Assembly: GCF_010183535.1 (NCBI RefSeq)
Contig: NC_071331.1
Location: 682,001-746,000, forward strand
Length of the DNA: 64,000 nt
Direction: 5' to 3'
Source of the DNA: Caenorhabditis remanei
Taxonomy: Eukaryota > Nematoda > Chromadorea > Rhabditida > Rhabditidae
Shown: in pieces, positions 23,387 to 35,386 of the stretch
Layout: each line of letters opens with the position of its first letter
Numbering within the stretch: the first letter of the stretch is position 1
Notes under the pieces: generated by a model
Told to the model about the DNA's origin: nothing
The model's input: the letters and a program-made list of their open reading frames with translations, nothing else
The model's database searches: none
Made by a program: the position numbers and the translations under genes

Positions 23387-26205
23387 TTTATTAAACATAT
23401 TTTATTGGCTTTCTCTGTATTTGTGTATTAGTTTTCACTTCACTCAATTTGTATCAAATTATAACATTTTCTTGGTTCTTCTCTCTTTCTGGTTTTAGTT
23501 CTTTCAATTGTCAAATGATATAATATACATATAAAGTTGGTTACATTGCTGAATATATTATTATCAATAAAAAGATTCTTTGGAAAATCTGGAAATGCTG
23601 AAACAGTATGACGTATGGAGTTTTGGACATGTCGGATATAGAAACACTAAAATGTATTTGAAAATTACTTTGTTACGTGTAAAATTGCACAGAATTTCGG
23701 AAAAGGTAAATTTGACGGTTAATGGAAAAGATGGCTATCAACTTTTTATCACATTTATTTTGAGAAGTGTTGAACTTGAAACTGAAATAATTGTGAATCA
23801 CATTTTAAAATTGTTTCATTCCGACTCCCGACCGACCGATCGCCGAACTACGCAATTGTTCTGTCTGCAAGCGCCATATTCGTCGACATTTAAAAAAAAA
23901 GTAATTGCCTGAAAACTGACATTTTACGAATAAGAATGACAAAAATGATATCAATTTGGAAGAATTTGAGCAGAATTAGTATTTTCAACAATTTTTGAGA
24001 CCAATTTTCGGTCATAGTGCAATTTTTAATGAGCACAGGTTTATTATTTTGATTTTCAAAAATCACCCGAAGTTAATCAAATTTTTCGAAGTAAATCATG
24101 TTTTGACATCGTTGCCAGCTAACATTTCACAAATTGAACTTCGGAAAATTCTGAAATTTTTCAAAAAACCAGAATAAATTTAAACTCCCGCCGATAAATA
24201 CGAATGCGGACCATCGTCTGCTCGGTCGGTCGGCAGTCGGACCGAACCCGACTGGACCGAATGAAAGCCTTATACCCATTTTTGAAAATCAATAAAAACA
24301 TTCATAGCAGACTCTGAAAATGCTGATTCTGAAACAGTATCCAAGCAGCAAAAATCCAGTTTCTGTTTCAATATGCTTAATAGAGCATTCATCTTTGAGA
24401 CGTACTAATGCATTAGCTAAATTTCTCAACATTATCAAATCCAGCTCTTCCCTTCAATTTTACAAAATCGAGCATAAAATCAGGATATCAAAAATTGAAT
24501 CATCCATAGTTGTCATCATTTTCTCAGCCATACCCGTTATTTGTTTTCGATTGAAAACTCCGTTTCACTACTGAATTTTTCGCCATTTTCATTCAGAAGT
24601 GTCTCTCTGCCATGGTTTCAAGGCAGAGAGGATGAGAATAAAGAGTAGGAAAAGTGACTACATTTTTGAAACTGATTGAAATCGGAGATCTTATCGGGGA
24701 AAGGGTCATCTACACTTAAATTGAGATAAGGAGAACTCATTGAAGATTTGGGATTGAAAAAAAGAAGCATGCCTGCATATCTTTATCTCCTGAAAGAGTA
24801 TGTATTCTGAAAAAGTTGAATGAACATTTTCAAGTGAGATTCTTTAAGACTTTTTATACTAATAATAAATTGAAAATGCTTTGCCGTCTCAGCTAAAACA
24901 GTATATATTATTGTTCACTTGTAATTAAAACGCGGTTTCAATCTATTGAAATAAAAGGTGAAAATGATTATGTGATAGTTCCTCTTCAAGTTGCTGAAAT
25001 CCCTAAAAATTATTTTGAATATTCATTCTGCATGTACTTTCGAACGGTATTGAGAATTCCCTAATTTTGCTTCGAAAGTTTTTTTAAAGAGAAAATTATA
25101 TTGGTTCGATTTAGTTTGTTGAATTAGTCACCTCGGAGATTTTATCGGGAGTAAGGTCGTCTTCATGGGGAAGGTAGAGACAGGAAAATGAAGAAATAAG
25201 GAGTTCGATTGTCAATGTTTCAGGTTACATCGATATTTTCATTAATTAAACAATAAATAAATTAATTAATTAAGGGGATTGGAACATGTATAAATTATGT
25301 TGTTTGTTGATACATCCAAAACTTCTGCAACCAAACAAGGCAGTTCTATTATCGAGAATCGAAAACAGTAAATTGTTTCGACTTTTATTTAACTGAAAAA
25401 AGTTATTCTATTTTAAGTAAATTTTAACAGAAGATAAGTTTCCAATTATACGAAGTTTCGCACTGTGTTAACGCTGGAAAAAAAAAACGAAATTATTCGG
25501 GAATCCAATAGAATCGGAGATGTTATCTGTGGATTGAAATTGTGGGAGAGAAAAAAGGGAGTGGATTCCACTCTTCAGTTAAAACTCAGTTAATAGTTAT
25601 ATTTACATATTTTGCTCCAGTTCAGGTCAACATTTCAGCGATGCGTATTGACAAAAAGACAAAATAAATTTAATCCAGTTGTTTCCCTCATTTGTTTTGA
25701 CATATTTTGGAACTGTCAAGCTCAGCACTCCAGAAAGAATGAAAAAAATAAACAGACACTTGTAATAACAGACCGCAAATACTACCCGAGATTTCCAACA
25801 ACTTTTATGTTTCGAATCTGCTTCGAATACTGATCGATTAATTTTCAGTAATACTTCAATGCGAGTGTTCATATTGCTAACTCATATGTATATCTTATTT
25901 AGGTTTATGTTATATGTCTGATTAAAGCGAAAAGCTATCACGTATTTTACTGACACTTTGAAACACGTAAATTTCAAAACTGAAAATCGGAGTTCAGGTT
26001 GAATTGGACTGCCAAAACCAATTAATGTGTGAGTGAAAAAAAAGATAAACTATGCTGTAAGACACTGGCGGAAAAGTGTATGATCAATTTCATAAACAGT
26101 TTGAAACTAAAAGTAGTTTTTTAAAATTGAATTCACAATACTTGAAAAAGTGAGAATCGCCATTGATTTTGTAGACCAAAAAAATAACATAGTGAAGTAT
26201 AGGGC
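23250..26205. repeat. Segmental duplication, left copy
   Basis: It starts within the last exon of the DUF4139 gene (CCAGATGCTCGTCTCAAC) and runs through its 3' UTR and about 2.7 kb of downstream DNA. The same blocks recur from 26,365 to 30,355 in mostly the same order. Identity is near-perfect across the exon and 3' UTR and lower in the rest. The left copy alone contains the inverted-repeat insertion at 23.8-24.3 kb. Confidence 0.8.
23814..24266. repeat. Inverted-repeat insertion in the left duplication copy
   Basis: It begins TTTCATTCCGACTCCCGACC and ends with the approximate complement (GGTCGGTCGGCAGTCGGACC, then CCGAATGAAAG). It is about 450 bp with no coding capacity. The corresponding site in the right copy, near 26,950, lacks it, so it probably inserted after the duplication. 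Confidence 0.6.
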
Positions 26206-26209
26206 TGTT

Positions 26210-26312
26210 AAAACAGGCGTTTTCGGGCGGCAATCGCCGGTTTCATTTCCGGCGATTGTCGCCCACGCCGGAAATGAAACCGGCGATTGCCGGCGTTTAA
26301 CGCCGGTTTTTA
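26210..26312. repeat. GC-rich near-perfect palindrome between the duplication copies
   Basis: CGCCGGTTTCATTTCCGGCG and its complement CGCCGGAAATGAAACCGGCG form arms of about 24 bp (26230-26289), separated by ATTGTCGCCCA and flanked by further GGCGTTTT/CGGCGTTTAACGCCGG repeats. It sits exactly where the left duplication copy ends and 50 bases before the right copy begins. Confidence 0.75.
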
Positions 26313-26364
26313 TCATTTTCATTCATTTTCAGTATATTTTCTACTCAAAAAAGCGGCGTTTGAC

Positions 26365-26500
26365 CCCAGATGCTCGTCTCAACAAAGACCATAATCTTGA
26401 ATGGTGTATTGTCTTGGCACCCGGCCAACACAGACTCCTCCCTGTTCGGTACACTATCGAACACCCCGCTTCAGAGTCTCTCAGCTATAAGTTGAACTAA
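26365..26500 (+). pseudogene. Duplicated, orphaned last exon of the DUF4139 gene
   Basis: It encodes the same C-terminal 44 residues (PDARLNKDHNLEWC through SESLSYKLN) and stop as the real last exon; I count two silent base changes. The first 55 bases of the original exon and its splice acceptor are missing. A possible acceptor (TTTTCAG) lies at 26323-26329, but no upstream exons are present. It could only be used as an alternative 3' end by splicing over the real one. Confidence 0.75.
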
Positions 26501-29500
26501 TTTATTAAACATATTTTATTGGTTTTCTCTGTATTTGTGTATTAGTTTTCACTTCACTCAATTTGTATCAAATTATAACATTTTCTTGGTTCTTCTCTTT
26601 CTGGTTTTAGTTCTTTCAATTGTCAAATGATATAATATACATATAAAGTTGATTACAGTTTGATCAAACAATAAAATATTCATTGCAAAACCTAAAAATG
26701 CTAATTCTGAAACAGTATCCAAGCTGGTTCAATTAGGAAATGGTAATTAGGGGGTATTTGGTTTCAGCTTGAACATGGCGGATATATGAGCACTCAAATC
26801 ATGTGAAAATGCCCAGAAATTAAGAGAAGATGGATTTGAAATGGGAAATAAGAGGGGGCCATCAACTCCTCATCAAATTTATTTTGAGAAGTGTTGAACT
26901 TGAAAGTTTCAGTTGAAACTGAAATAATTGTGAATCACAATTTCAATTAATTTCATTAGAGTTGATTGCACACTGAACTCTACTGAAGAGAAATTATTTT
27001 TGACTTTAATTACGTTTTTGGTTGTTTGAAGTGTAATTGCGGATCATTGCGTCAAAGTTCTTAACTTGAGACCCCAAAACAGTGAAATTACAGAACATTT
27101 GTGCTTTTCGACTATGAGTTGTTTTTGCAGTTCGAATTCCACAGAGTTCATGTTACACCTTGAAAAAAATCATTCTTATATATAAAAAACAAATGGACGT
27201 TATCTGGGCCCTGTCAGGATGTCTGCATTTTACTTTCATTTCCAAAAATATAAATTATCATCGAAACAGTTTTCATGTGAACACGAGTGGCGTAGCCGCA
27301 AGGAAGGGCTCGGTGCAGACAGGCTGGTACACAATAAAAATTATTTAATTTCAGTTTCAACCCATTTTTATCTCAGTACCAGCAAGCTTCAATATCGTTC
27401 AGAAACTTTAAAAAATCATCCCACACCAAAAATTCATTTCAAAACTGTTTTCTAGCTGTCTTTTATATAGCTTGATGCAGACTGAATACTTTATTTTTAT
27501 TGTGTTACTCATGACAAGTAAAAGTGTATTTCGATATATTTTTCCTTATTTCATGAATGTTTTGAAACAAAAACTTTCTGGAAATTAGGGTTACAAAATA
27601 AAACCGAGTTTTCCTGTTTCAATGATAATTTGAAGTTAGTACGACGATTAACCTGTGATTCATCGTTTCCATTTTCTAAAAATGTATGTATAATTAGAGA
27701 CCCCAACATTTTTTTCAAACTCATTTTTCCATAAAAATTTCCATCCTGGCTTGTTCTTCAGGTAAATGGAAATACATTCCCAAATTTTTTTCCGAAAATA
27801 TTCACACTGTTTTCCTGACCACGCAAAAAATATTTTCTATTTTCACGTTCAGTCAGTCAAATTTTTGCAAAAATTAGGAAAGTTCGAACCAGAAACTGTT
27901 TGATTAAAAACCCATCGTGTTATCCACTGAACTACTTTTTTTTTGCCTCGAAGTTCAGCTGGCTCCCAAAAAAATTCGACAGCACGAAAATCTAATTTTC
28001 TTTCAAAACTTATTAGAGTATGTCCAGAACTATTAGAAACTGTCAAAAAATGATGCGTGTTCGACCTAGAACAGATTAAACGTGACATTTTTCTGAAAAA
28101 AACAAAACGTTTTTTCAGTTTTCTGAGAAAACAATACATTTGGGTGAAAGGAAAGTGTGCTCATCGAATTCTACGTACTCGATTACATAGGAGTCAAAAG
28201 TTTTCATTCTGTTTCAGCATTCTGGGCTCTCAGGGCAGACCGTCAAACATTTCGATAATCTCCCCATGACGTCCCAAGAGAAGAAAATGAAAAACTCCGC
28301 CCACGTTCATTGCGGTCCCTATGTATAATGGATCGTTCAATACGCCCTGAAAATTCTAATGATTTCATATGGAGTGCATTTGTTACAAATGATTTCATTG
28401 CTTTCAGAAGGACATATTTGAAGTATACGAATCGAAAATCAGTAACATTCGGTGTATCTTTTTGGGATTGTACATTACGGAAATTGCAACATTTAATTTC
28501 TGTTTCAACGTGTTTATTATTTGAGCATTCATTTTTGAGACGTCCTGCGCGTACTTTTCGCAGATTTGGTGAGTTTCACATCAACTTTGAGCTTCTCATC
28601 ATTGATATTTTTCAACTTGAAATCTGAATCCAGATAACTTGAAATTAATCCACTCGATACTCTTCTCTTCAATTCTATAATACAAAAATAAGCATAAAAT
28701 CAGGATAGAAGAGGAGGAGAATAAAGAGTTGGCGATTCGTTGACATTCTTGAAACTGATTGAAATCGGAGATCTTATCGGGGAGAAGGTTCATCTACACT
28801 CAAATTGAGATGAGGGGAACACGCGGAAGAGTTGGAATTGGAAAAAAGAAGAATGGTTATTTATCTTAACTTCCTGAAAGGGTATACATGAATTCTGAAA
28901 AAGTTGAATAAACATTTTCACGTTAGATTCTTTAAAACAACAACGCTAATAATACATTGGAAATGCTATGCCGTCTCAGCTAAAATAGTATTATATATAT
29001 TATTTTCAACATAGTAATTTTAAAAAACGGTTTCAATCTATTGAAATAAAAGGTGAAAATGATTATGTGATAGTTTAGCGAATATTCCCAATCCCTAAAA
29101 ATTATTTTGAATCTTTATTTCTGCACGTACGACAACAGCGAAAATTTTAATTCTATTAGGTTTTATATTTTATTTGAAACGAAGGAACAAGTCACTGACA
29201 CGTTACATTCAGAAGAGGAGTTAAGTGAGATTTAAATTAGACCGGGTTAGTTCGTATCAATTTTTGAGTGGTTAGACCGGAGATCTTATCCGGAGTAAGG
29301 TCGTCTTCTTGTTTCTCGGGGGGACGAACGACACAGGAAAATGAAGAAATAGGGAGTTCTATAGTCAATGTTTCAGATTACACCAATATTTTTATTAATT
29401 CGGGGGGAGGGGGGGATTGGAATTTGTGGAAATTATGTTATATTGTCAAGAATCAGAAACAGTAAAATTCAGTTGATTTTCAACTATGAAAAAAGGTGTT

Positions 29501-30355
29501 TCTATACACTTAATTTGTTTCTGACTACACTCCCAAATTTCAAAAGAAGATAACTTTATATTTTGTTTTGTGTCAAGATGGAGAGAAATACAACACAATT
29601 GTATTGGGATTGAATAGAATCGGAAATGTTATCTCCGGATAGAAATTGTGGGAGAGAAAAAGAGAAGTGGATTCAACTCTTTAGTTATAACTCAATGTAT
29701 TGTTATATGTATGTACTTATTTTGTATCAGTTAAGGTGAACATTTCAGCGTTACCCAATGCGTATTAAAATATTTTAATTACTTTAATCCAGTTTTTCCT
29801 TCTTTTGTTTTGGCATATTTTGGAACTGACAAGCTCATGACTCCAGAATGAATAAGGTTGAAAACAGAGACTATGTAGTAATAACAAACCACAAATACTA
29901 CCCGAGATTTCCAAAAACTTTTATGTTTCGAATCTTCTTCAAACACTGATTAATTAGTTTTCAGTAATTTATCACTGGAAGTGTTCATATTGCTAACTTA
30001 TATGTATATATTATATGTTGGTGTATGTTATGTATATGGCAGTCTGATTAAAGCAAAAAGCTATCACGTATTTTACTGACACTTTGAAACACGTAAATTT
30101 CAATACTAAAAACCGGAGTTCAGGTTGAATTGGACTATTAGAGCTAATTAATGTATGAGTGAAAAAAACGATAAACCCAATTATGCTGAAAGTCATTAGC
30201 CAAAAATGTGTATGACCAATTTCATAAACAGTTTGAAACTAAAAGTAGTTTTTTAAAATTGAATTCACAATACTTGAAAAAAGTGAGAATCGCCATTGAT
30301 TTGTAGCCAAAAATGAAGAAGAAAAATAAATATTCATTAAAAAACATAGTGAAGC
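26365..30355. repeat. Segmental duplication, right copy
   Basis: Collinear with 23,250-26,205 but about 1 kb longer. Shared blocks include the exon and 3' UTR, CTGAAACAGTATCCAAGC (24.33 and 26.71 kb), GAAATCGGAGATCTTATCGG (24.68 and 28.76 kb) and GAATTCACAATACTTGAAAA (26.13 and 30.26 kb). About 1.5 kb near 26.95-28.48 kb has no match in the left copy. No gene is recognised inside. Confidence 0.75.
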
Positions 30356-30419
30356 AGTAAAGATTTAAATAGATTATATAAAATGTCAAGATAAGTTTTA
30401 AAGAAATATTATTATTCGA

Positions 30420-30610
30420 GTCTGCTTCAAATATTGGTCAATCAATTTTTAGCAGTATACATACCACTGGAAGAGTATAATTAGCATGCATATCTAAATT
30501 TGAGTTTTAAAAAGTGTGGTTTAGGTCGAATTGGACTGCCAGAACCAATTTAAAAATGTATGAGTGAGAAAAACGATGTACCCAAATATGCACTGGCGGA
30601 AAAGAAAAAA
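30420..30610. repeat. Third, decayed partial copy of the duplication end
   Basis: Short blocks (GAGTCTGCTTCAAATATTGG, GAATTGGACTGCCAGAACCA, a TGCACTGGCGGAAAAG end) match the final 300 bases of both larger copies, so the array once had at least three partial units. Confidence 0.55.
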
Positions 30611-30839
30611 TATTCAAATTTTGACAGTTTAGCCGATTCTCCGAAAAAAGTATTTATGAATGTTTCATAAAATTCATATTTAACATCTCAAATCACACCC
30701 ACTAATTAATTCATAACGAAACGAGGATAAATAACGAAACTGCACAGCTCCAACATTTGATATGAACCTAATCAAATTCAAAGTCAGAACACCTGAAAAT
30801 AAGAATTTGAAACGGTAATACAGCACGTGGTCATAAATA

Positions 30840-31022
30840 ATGCTACACTTGCAGTTTTTAGTTAGAAATGGTCCACTTTGTAGGTGTGTCACGGTATCAC
30901 TAATAGTCCCACAATGTCAACTCTATATGGATTGCAGAAATCAAAAGTAGAGCTTTATTTTTGTATTTGACAATTTTTTTATACGGACACACGCTAGCAA
31001 GTTATTGATTGTTACAGTCCTA
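30840..31022. repeat. Fragment of inverted-repeat family G
   Basis: GTAGAGCTTTATTTTTGTAT, then TTGACAATTTTTTTATACGG and a GTCACGGTATCAC block, match the element at 61.9-62.2 kb. It lies just upstream of the forkhead gene and could overlap its promoter. Confidence 0.5.
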
Positions 31023-31228
31023 AAAGGAGAAAAATCAATGAAGAATGAGCGTAGGAAATTGTAGACTTGTCATTTTCTCCGATTTTCTGCTCTGGGTGGG
31101 TAGATCAAAATTTGTATATGAGTCTGTGGCTGCCAAAACAATACAGGTGTTCAGAAAACTTTATTTTTTCTTATTGTTCCACTTGCTCTTTCATTCTCTG
31201 TACTCCTCATTCTCTTGTACTTGGAATC

Positions 31229-33506
31229 ATGTCGGATTATTACTACGGAAGCGATGAAAACGACTGGAACGACGGATGTGGTAAGTTATTTCTGAATAAT
31301 ATTGAAACTTTAGTTGTGTTTATTTCAGATTTCTTCAACGAGGAGGTCGTTCTCAAAAAACGGAGTGAGGAAGAAAAGGGGAAGGTGTTCGATTTGGATC
31401 AATATCTGGAGTCATCGGAACCGATCTATGACGACGATGGAGATATTGACTGGTTACTTCCTCAAGAAGAGGAAATTGATATTTCGAGTCCAACTCGCTT
31501 TGTGTCAAATGAACGAGTGCCAGAGTCAACTACTCAGCAAGAGGCTCAACTAGGAAGTTATGGCTCAGCGGACTGGGAAAGCCAAGTCAACTTTACCATG
31601 CAGTATCCAGATGGAAATTCCTATTCAGGGGACTGCTACTTAGCTCCAAGCCGTGATGTCTATGATGTTTCTCTATGGGAAGAAAAGGAAATTCTTATTT
31701 CGAGTCCAACTCGTTTTGTGTCAAATGATCGAGTGTCAGAGCCAATCGCTCAGCAAAAGGAGTTCGAGCATTACGAAAAATCCCGGAAACAACAGGAGTA
31801 CGCAGTCCAGCAGTATCCAGTAGGATGTCAGGGCTCAGCGGCATGGGAACGCCTGGACAACTTCACCATGCAGTATCAAGATGGAAATTCCTATTGGGGG
31901 GACAGCTACCCAGCTCCAATCTATGATGTCCAATGCGTCCAGGTTCAAAATCAGGATTACCCTGTGCCTTCTATTCCTACTGCAGAGAATTTGTACTCAG
32001 AGAACCGAGAACCTGCTCCAAACCATGATCATCTTGATCTCCCAATAGCCCCTTGTCCAAGTCAACCTCTTGCACCGCTGAAGCAACCTAGATTCATCCT
32101 TGTCAGCCCCAAGTCAAGACGACGACTTCAAGCCGTCCGGAAGTCTAGGTCACTATACACAATCCCTTTACGGACAACTCAAAAACGAGCGAGACGAAAT
32201 CTCCCCCCGGTTACAGAATCCACTGTGGAAGTGACGATTTGGAGAAACGAGAATGGTAAAATGCAAAAAGAATTACCGGTTCGACCACCCTTTTCATATC
32301 GGACACTCGCTAACTTGGTGTGTCTCAACTCGCCGAGCAGAAGTGTGTCTCTCCAAGAAGCATACTCCTTTGTCTTGTAAGTTTTTTTCTATTTTGTGAT
32401 TATTTCTATTATCTCAACACAGCACTTACAACTTCGCTCTACCGAAACTCTCTTGAGAAATGTCTCTTTTTCTCTGACTCTCTCAATTTCGTGCACAATT
32501 TTCTTCTGTTTCGGTAGAGCGCGGTTGTAAGAAACATGCCGTGCCAATACTATTAAAGTATTTTTTACAGACACCACTTCCCTTATTATCGATTCATTGA
32601 ACAAAACTCGTGGAAAAGTACGTTGCGGAAGATTATGTGTAGAGGGGAACTATTCGTGAGAGTGTTCAAAGATGACTCCAGGGAGGTGTTGTACGAAATG
32701 AAAAACAAGAATGTGGATGGTGTTGGATATACAGACTATGAGATGGAATGGATCAATCAGGATCGAAGAGACATAGGTGAGTTTTTGAAGGAGATCAAGG
32801 ATGTGCGAAAAAAACTGTATCGTAAATTGGTTGGAAAACTTTTTTTTTAATTTTTGACCGAAAAATTTAAATAATTCAAACAAAAACTATTTTTGTTACT
32901 AATTTTTGAAAATTTCAGCAGAAATTTAATGATTTTTTCGAACTGTTTTTTCTAAAGCTATCCGAAAATTTTTTGCCGTAAATATTTCGTACAGCCCTGA
33001 GCGACATGATAAATTTGGAATCTGATTTCCCTATTTCAGATTTCTTCCGCAGAATGCAACGTGGACAACTCGGACTTCCACGACAACTATTCTACAGCGT
33101 GATCGGCCTCGGGTGCCCAAAATTGGCAGGACCAGAGAATTCTGCGCTGTTCTACCATCTTTGGTCCCTCGGACATCGCTTCGACAACATCACGAATCTA
33201 TTCAAAAGCCATAAGACGGAGTTCACTGGGGAGGAGCCAGTATTCGATGAAGAGCGTGTCTTCCTTAATCTGACGAACAATCATAGAATACATGTGGACA
33301 AGAAATGGGGATACGGTGTGAATATGGAGGATGGACTGGAATGGTCAGAGAGGGACAGTGCTCTGTTCTTCAAGAATATTTTATGGTATTTCAACGAACA
33401 AAAAGAAATGAAACGAAGGAATCTGCCGAATTGGGCGACGCCTTCATTAGTGAGAGAAAATATTCCAAGAGATCAGAATGTGGATCTAAATACTGTAAAC
33501 ATGTAA
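31229..33506 (+). CDS. Divergent forkhead (winged-helix) transcription factor
   Basis: Four exons, 31229-31280, 31329-32376, 32571-32776 and 33040-33506, give 591 codons including stop. The start chosen (MSDYYYGSDENDW) is followed by a normal splice; the longer reading frame upstream only exists because intron 1 (48 bases) has no stop in frame. The forkhead domain lies at about residues 334-395: RPPFSYRTL, SVSLQEAYSFVL, HHFPYYRF, NSWKSTLRKIMCRGELFVRV, i.e. helices 1-3 and the first wing strand. It departs from the consensus: RHNLS is replaced by RKIMC. The N-terminal half is acidic and Gln/Pro-rich with two copies of an approximately 110-residue unit. The C-terminal 155 residues (FFRRMQRGQLGLPRQ onward) are not recognised. 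It resembles divergent nematode forkheads rather than a named orthologue. Intron 2 contains a MITE. Confidence 0.85.
32416..32547. repeat. Inverted-repeat element, family A, copy 2 (forkhead intron 2)
   Basis: Ends ACAGCACTTACAACTTCGCT and the near-complement GCGCGGTTGTAAGAAACATG, with CTCTACCGAAAC and GTTTCGGTAGAG as inner arms. The interior TCTGACTCTCTCAATTTCG matches copies at 4.2 and 43.9 kb. It fills most of the 194-base intron. Confidence 0.75.
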
Positions 33507-35386
33507 TTATTATTGTCAAATAATGTATCTGAATGAATAACGTTTTTATTCCACAATTTTAGTCTCTTTATACTAGCGTCCTGTTATAGTCCGGTCCAGG
33601 GGTCTTACAACGAAGCGAGTAAGAGACAACTCATCTAATTCTAACCGTTTCAGCCATACCAAAAAAGTAATAGTAGCAATTGTACTCTACTCCGGCCTCG
33701 AATATTGATTGGTATTTCTGTGTTTCTAATTAGTTAATGAAAAAAATACGTACTGTCGGGTGAACATTTTTGGTGCTGCTACTGTAAAAGAATAAAAGTT
33801 TCGACAAGGATTTTCAAAAAAAATTTCTCGGGCTGACTGCGGCAGGGGATCGTAGGCGGAGCTCAAATTGCATGCGGAGCAGATGAAATTCAAGCAGATT
33901 TTTAACAAGCAACATTGAATTTCAAGATAAATTTGCATTTTAATCTATGTTTTCAACGTGTTTTGCTGTATGATTGCATATTTTTCAAGTTCAATCGATT
34001 AAAGCCGCACTTGGAATTCAGACGGCGATTTTTTTTGAAAAGAACTATAAGTTAAATTTATTCATGTAGATTTTAGTAAATTAAAACCGTATTAGTGGAG
34101 AAATAATATTTTTCTTGAGAAGTAAATTTAAGTGTGGGTGTTCCTCAAATACGTTTTGATCAGAACAGTGATTTTTCGAAATTTCATTTTGGAACTTCAG
34201 GTGTTCATAGCAATCATCACATTATGTTTCAACGTTTCCATAAAACTTTTCCACTTTTCAAGTCTTGATTCCATGGGATAAGGAACAACACATCAAGCCA
34301 GTCGAAAAATTGTATAAGATATTATCACTCGTCTAAAAACAAAGTTGGATAAGGTATGAGAATATTAACTTAATGAAACAGATTGTCTATGCCTACTGCC
34401 ACGTGGATAAATTGAACTGTTTCACAAGTTTTTATTATTGTGGCCATTGGACCGTTTACTACTGTGTGGTGTAGCAAGATAACTACCATTACAGATCATT
34501 TTTCCAAATTTGAGCGAAGGACTCTTTGCGGGTCCTATAGCATCGAACTTCAGAATTTGTGCGAAATTGAAATTTAGTGATGTGAAACATATATTGTTTT
34601 TCTGGTTAAACTTTTCCTCCACATCCTTACCATTTCAATTCAGCAATTCCGTCATTTATCAGGAATATCTTTGACTTATCTTTTCAACTTATTAGAAAGT
34701 ACAAAAAAACATGTACTCCGTACAGATTTGAGACTGTGAGACAATTAGATTTTACCGGGATACGTTTATGAAGTTCAACGTTTTCAGCTATAACCATCGA
34801 CGTTTAAATAATTAATTAGGTAAATGTTCTTTATGAAACATTATATTTTAAATTTCTGCTCTCGTCGTCATGCTCACTGAAAACTGTCAGCTATGACGTG
34901 GAAACAAACCAACTTGTGCTTCCGGAATTTCTGCTCATGTTCAAACTAAATAATCGCAATAGAAACTGCAAATTTCGCATTCTTCATTTTTGAACGGTGT
35001 GGATAAAAAATGGGAGATGCGCTTGTTACGTGCAAGATGAGCCAGAATTTCTATCAATCTGTATTTTGATGAACAAAATAATATAAGAAGGCAGACTTTG
35101 GTCAACTGGGAGACGCCGTAATAAAGAATATTGGAAGCGCCCGATTTGGGCATCCAAACGCTTGATCCATCCATCAATTCAAATTCAGAATTACATTGAC
35201 TTCCCTAACACTCTTATAATAAATTGCACTTATCTCTTCTCATTAAACTCTTTTTCCTCTTTCCCTTCTTCTGAAGAATTGTTATCCCTCCCAATGGACC
35301 ACCCTCCCCCCACTCAATACTGTCTACCTACCATCCCAATAACAAAAAACTCATAACAATCCCCCTCTTCTTTTTCTCAAATCACA
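33507..35386. other. Intergenic, no recognised content
   Basis: AT-rich with only short chance open frames; I see no exon, RNA gene or clear repeat. The last 200 bases before 35,387 are pyrimidine-rich (TCTTTTTCCTC runs), as is common upstream of Caenorhabditis starts. Confidence 0.4.

Noticed and set aside
26150..26500. 116-codon plus-strand frame spanning the palindrome and duplicated exon
   Set aside because: Only the last 44 residues are gene-derived; the rest is the palindrome and spacer read through by chance.
31067..31228. Earlier start for the forkhead protein
   Set aside because: The extension exists only because the leader and intron 1 lack stops; MSDYYYG starts an acidic exon ending in a good donor.
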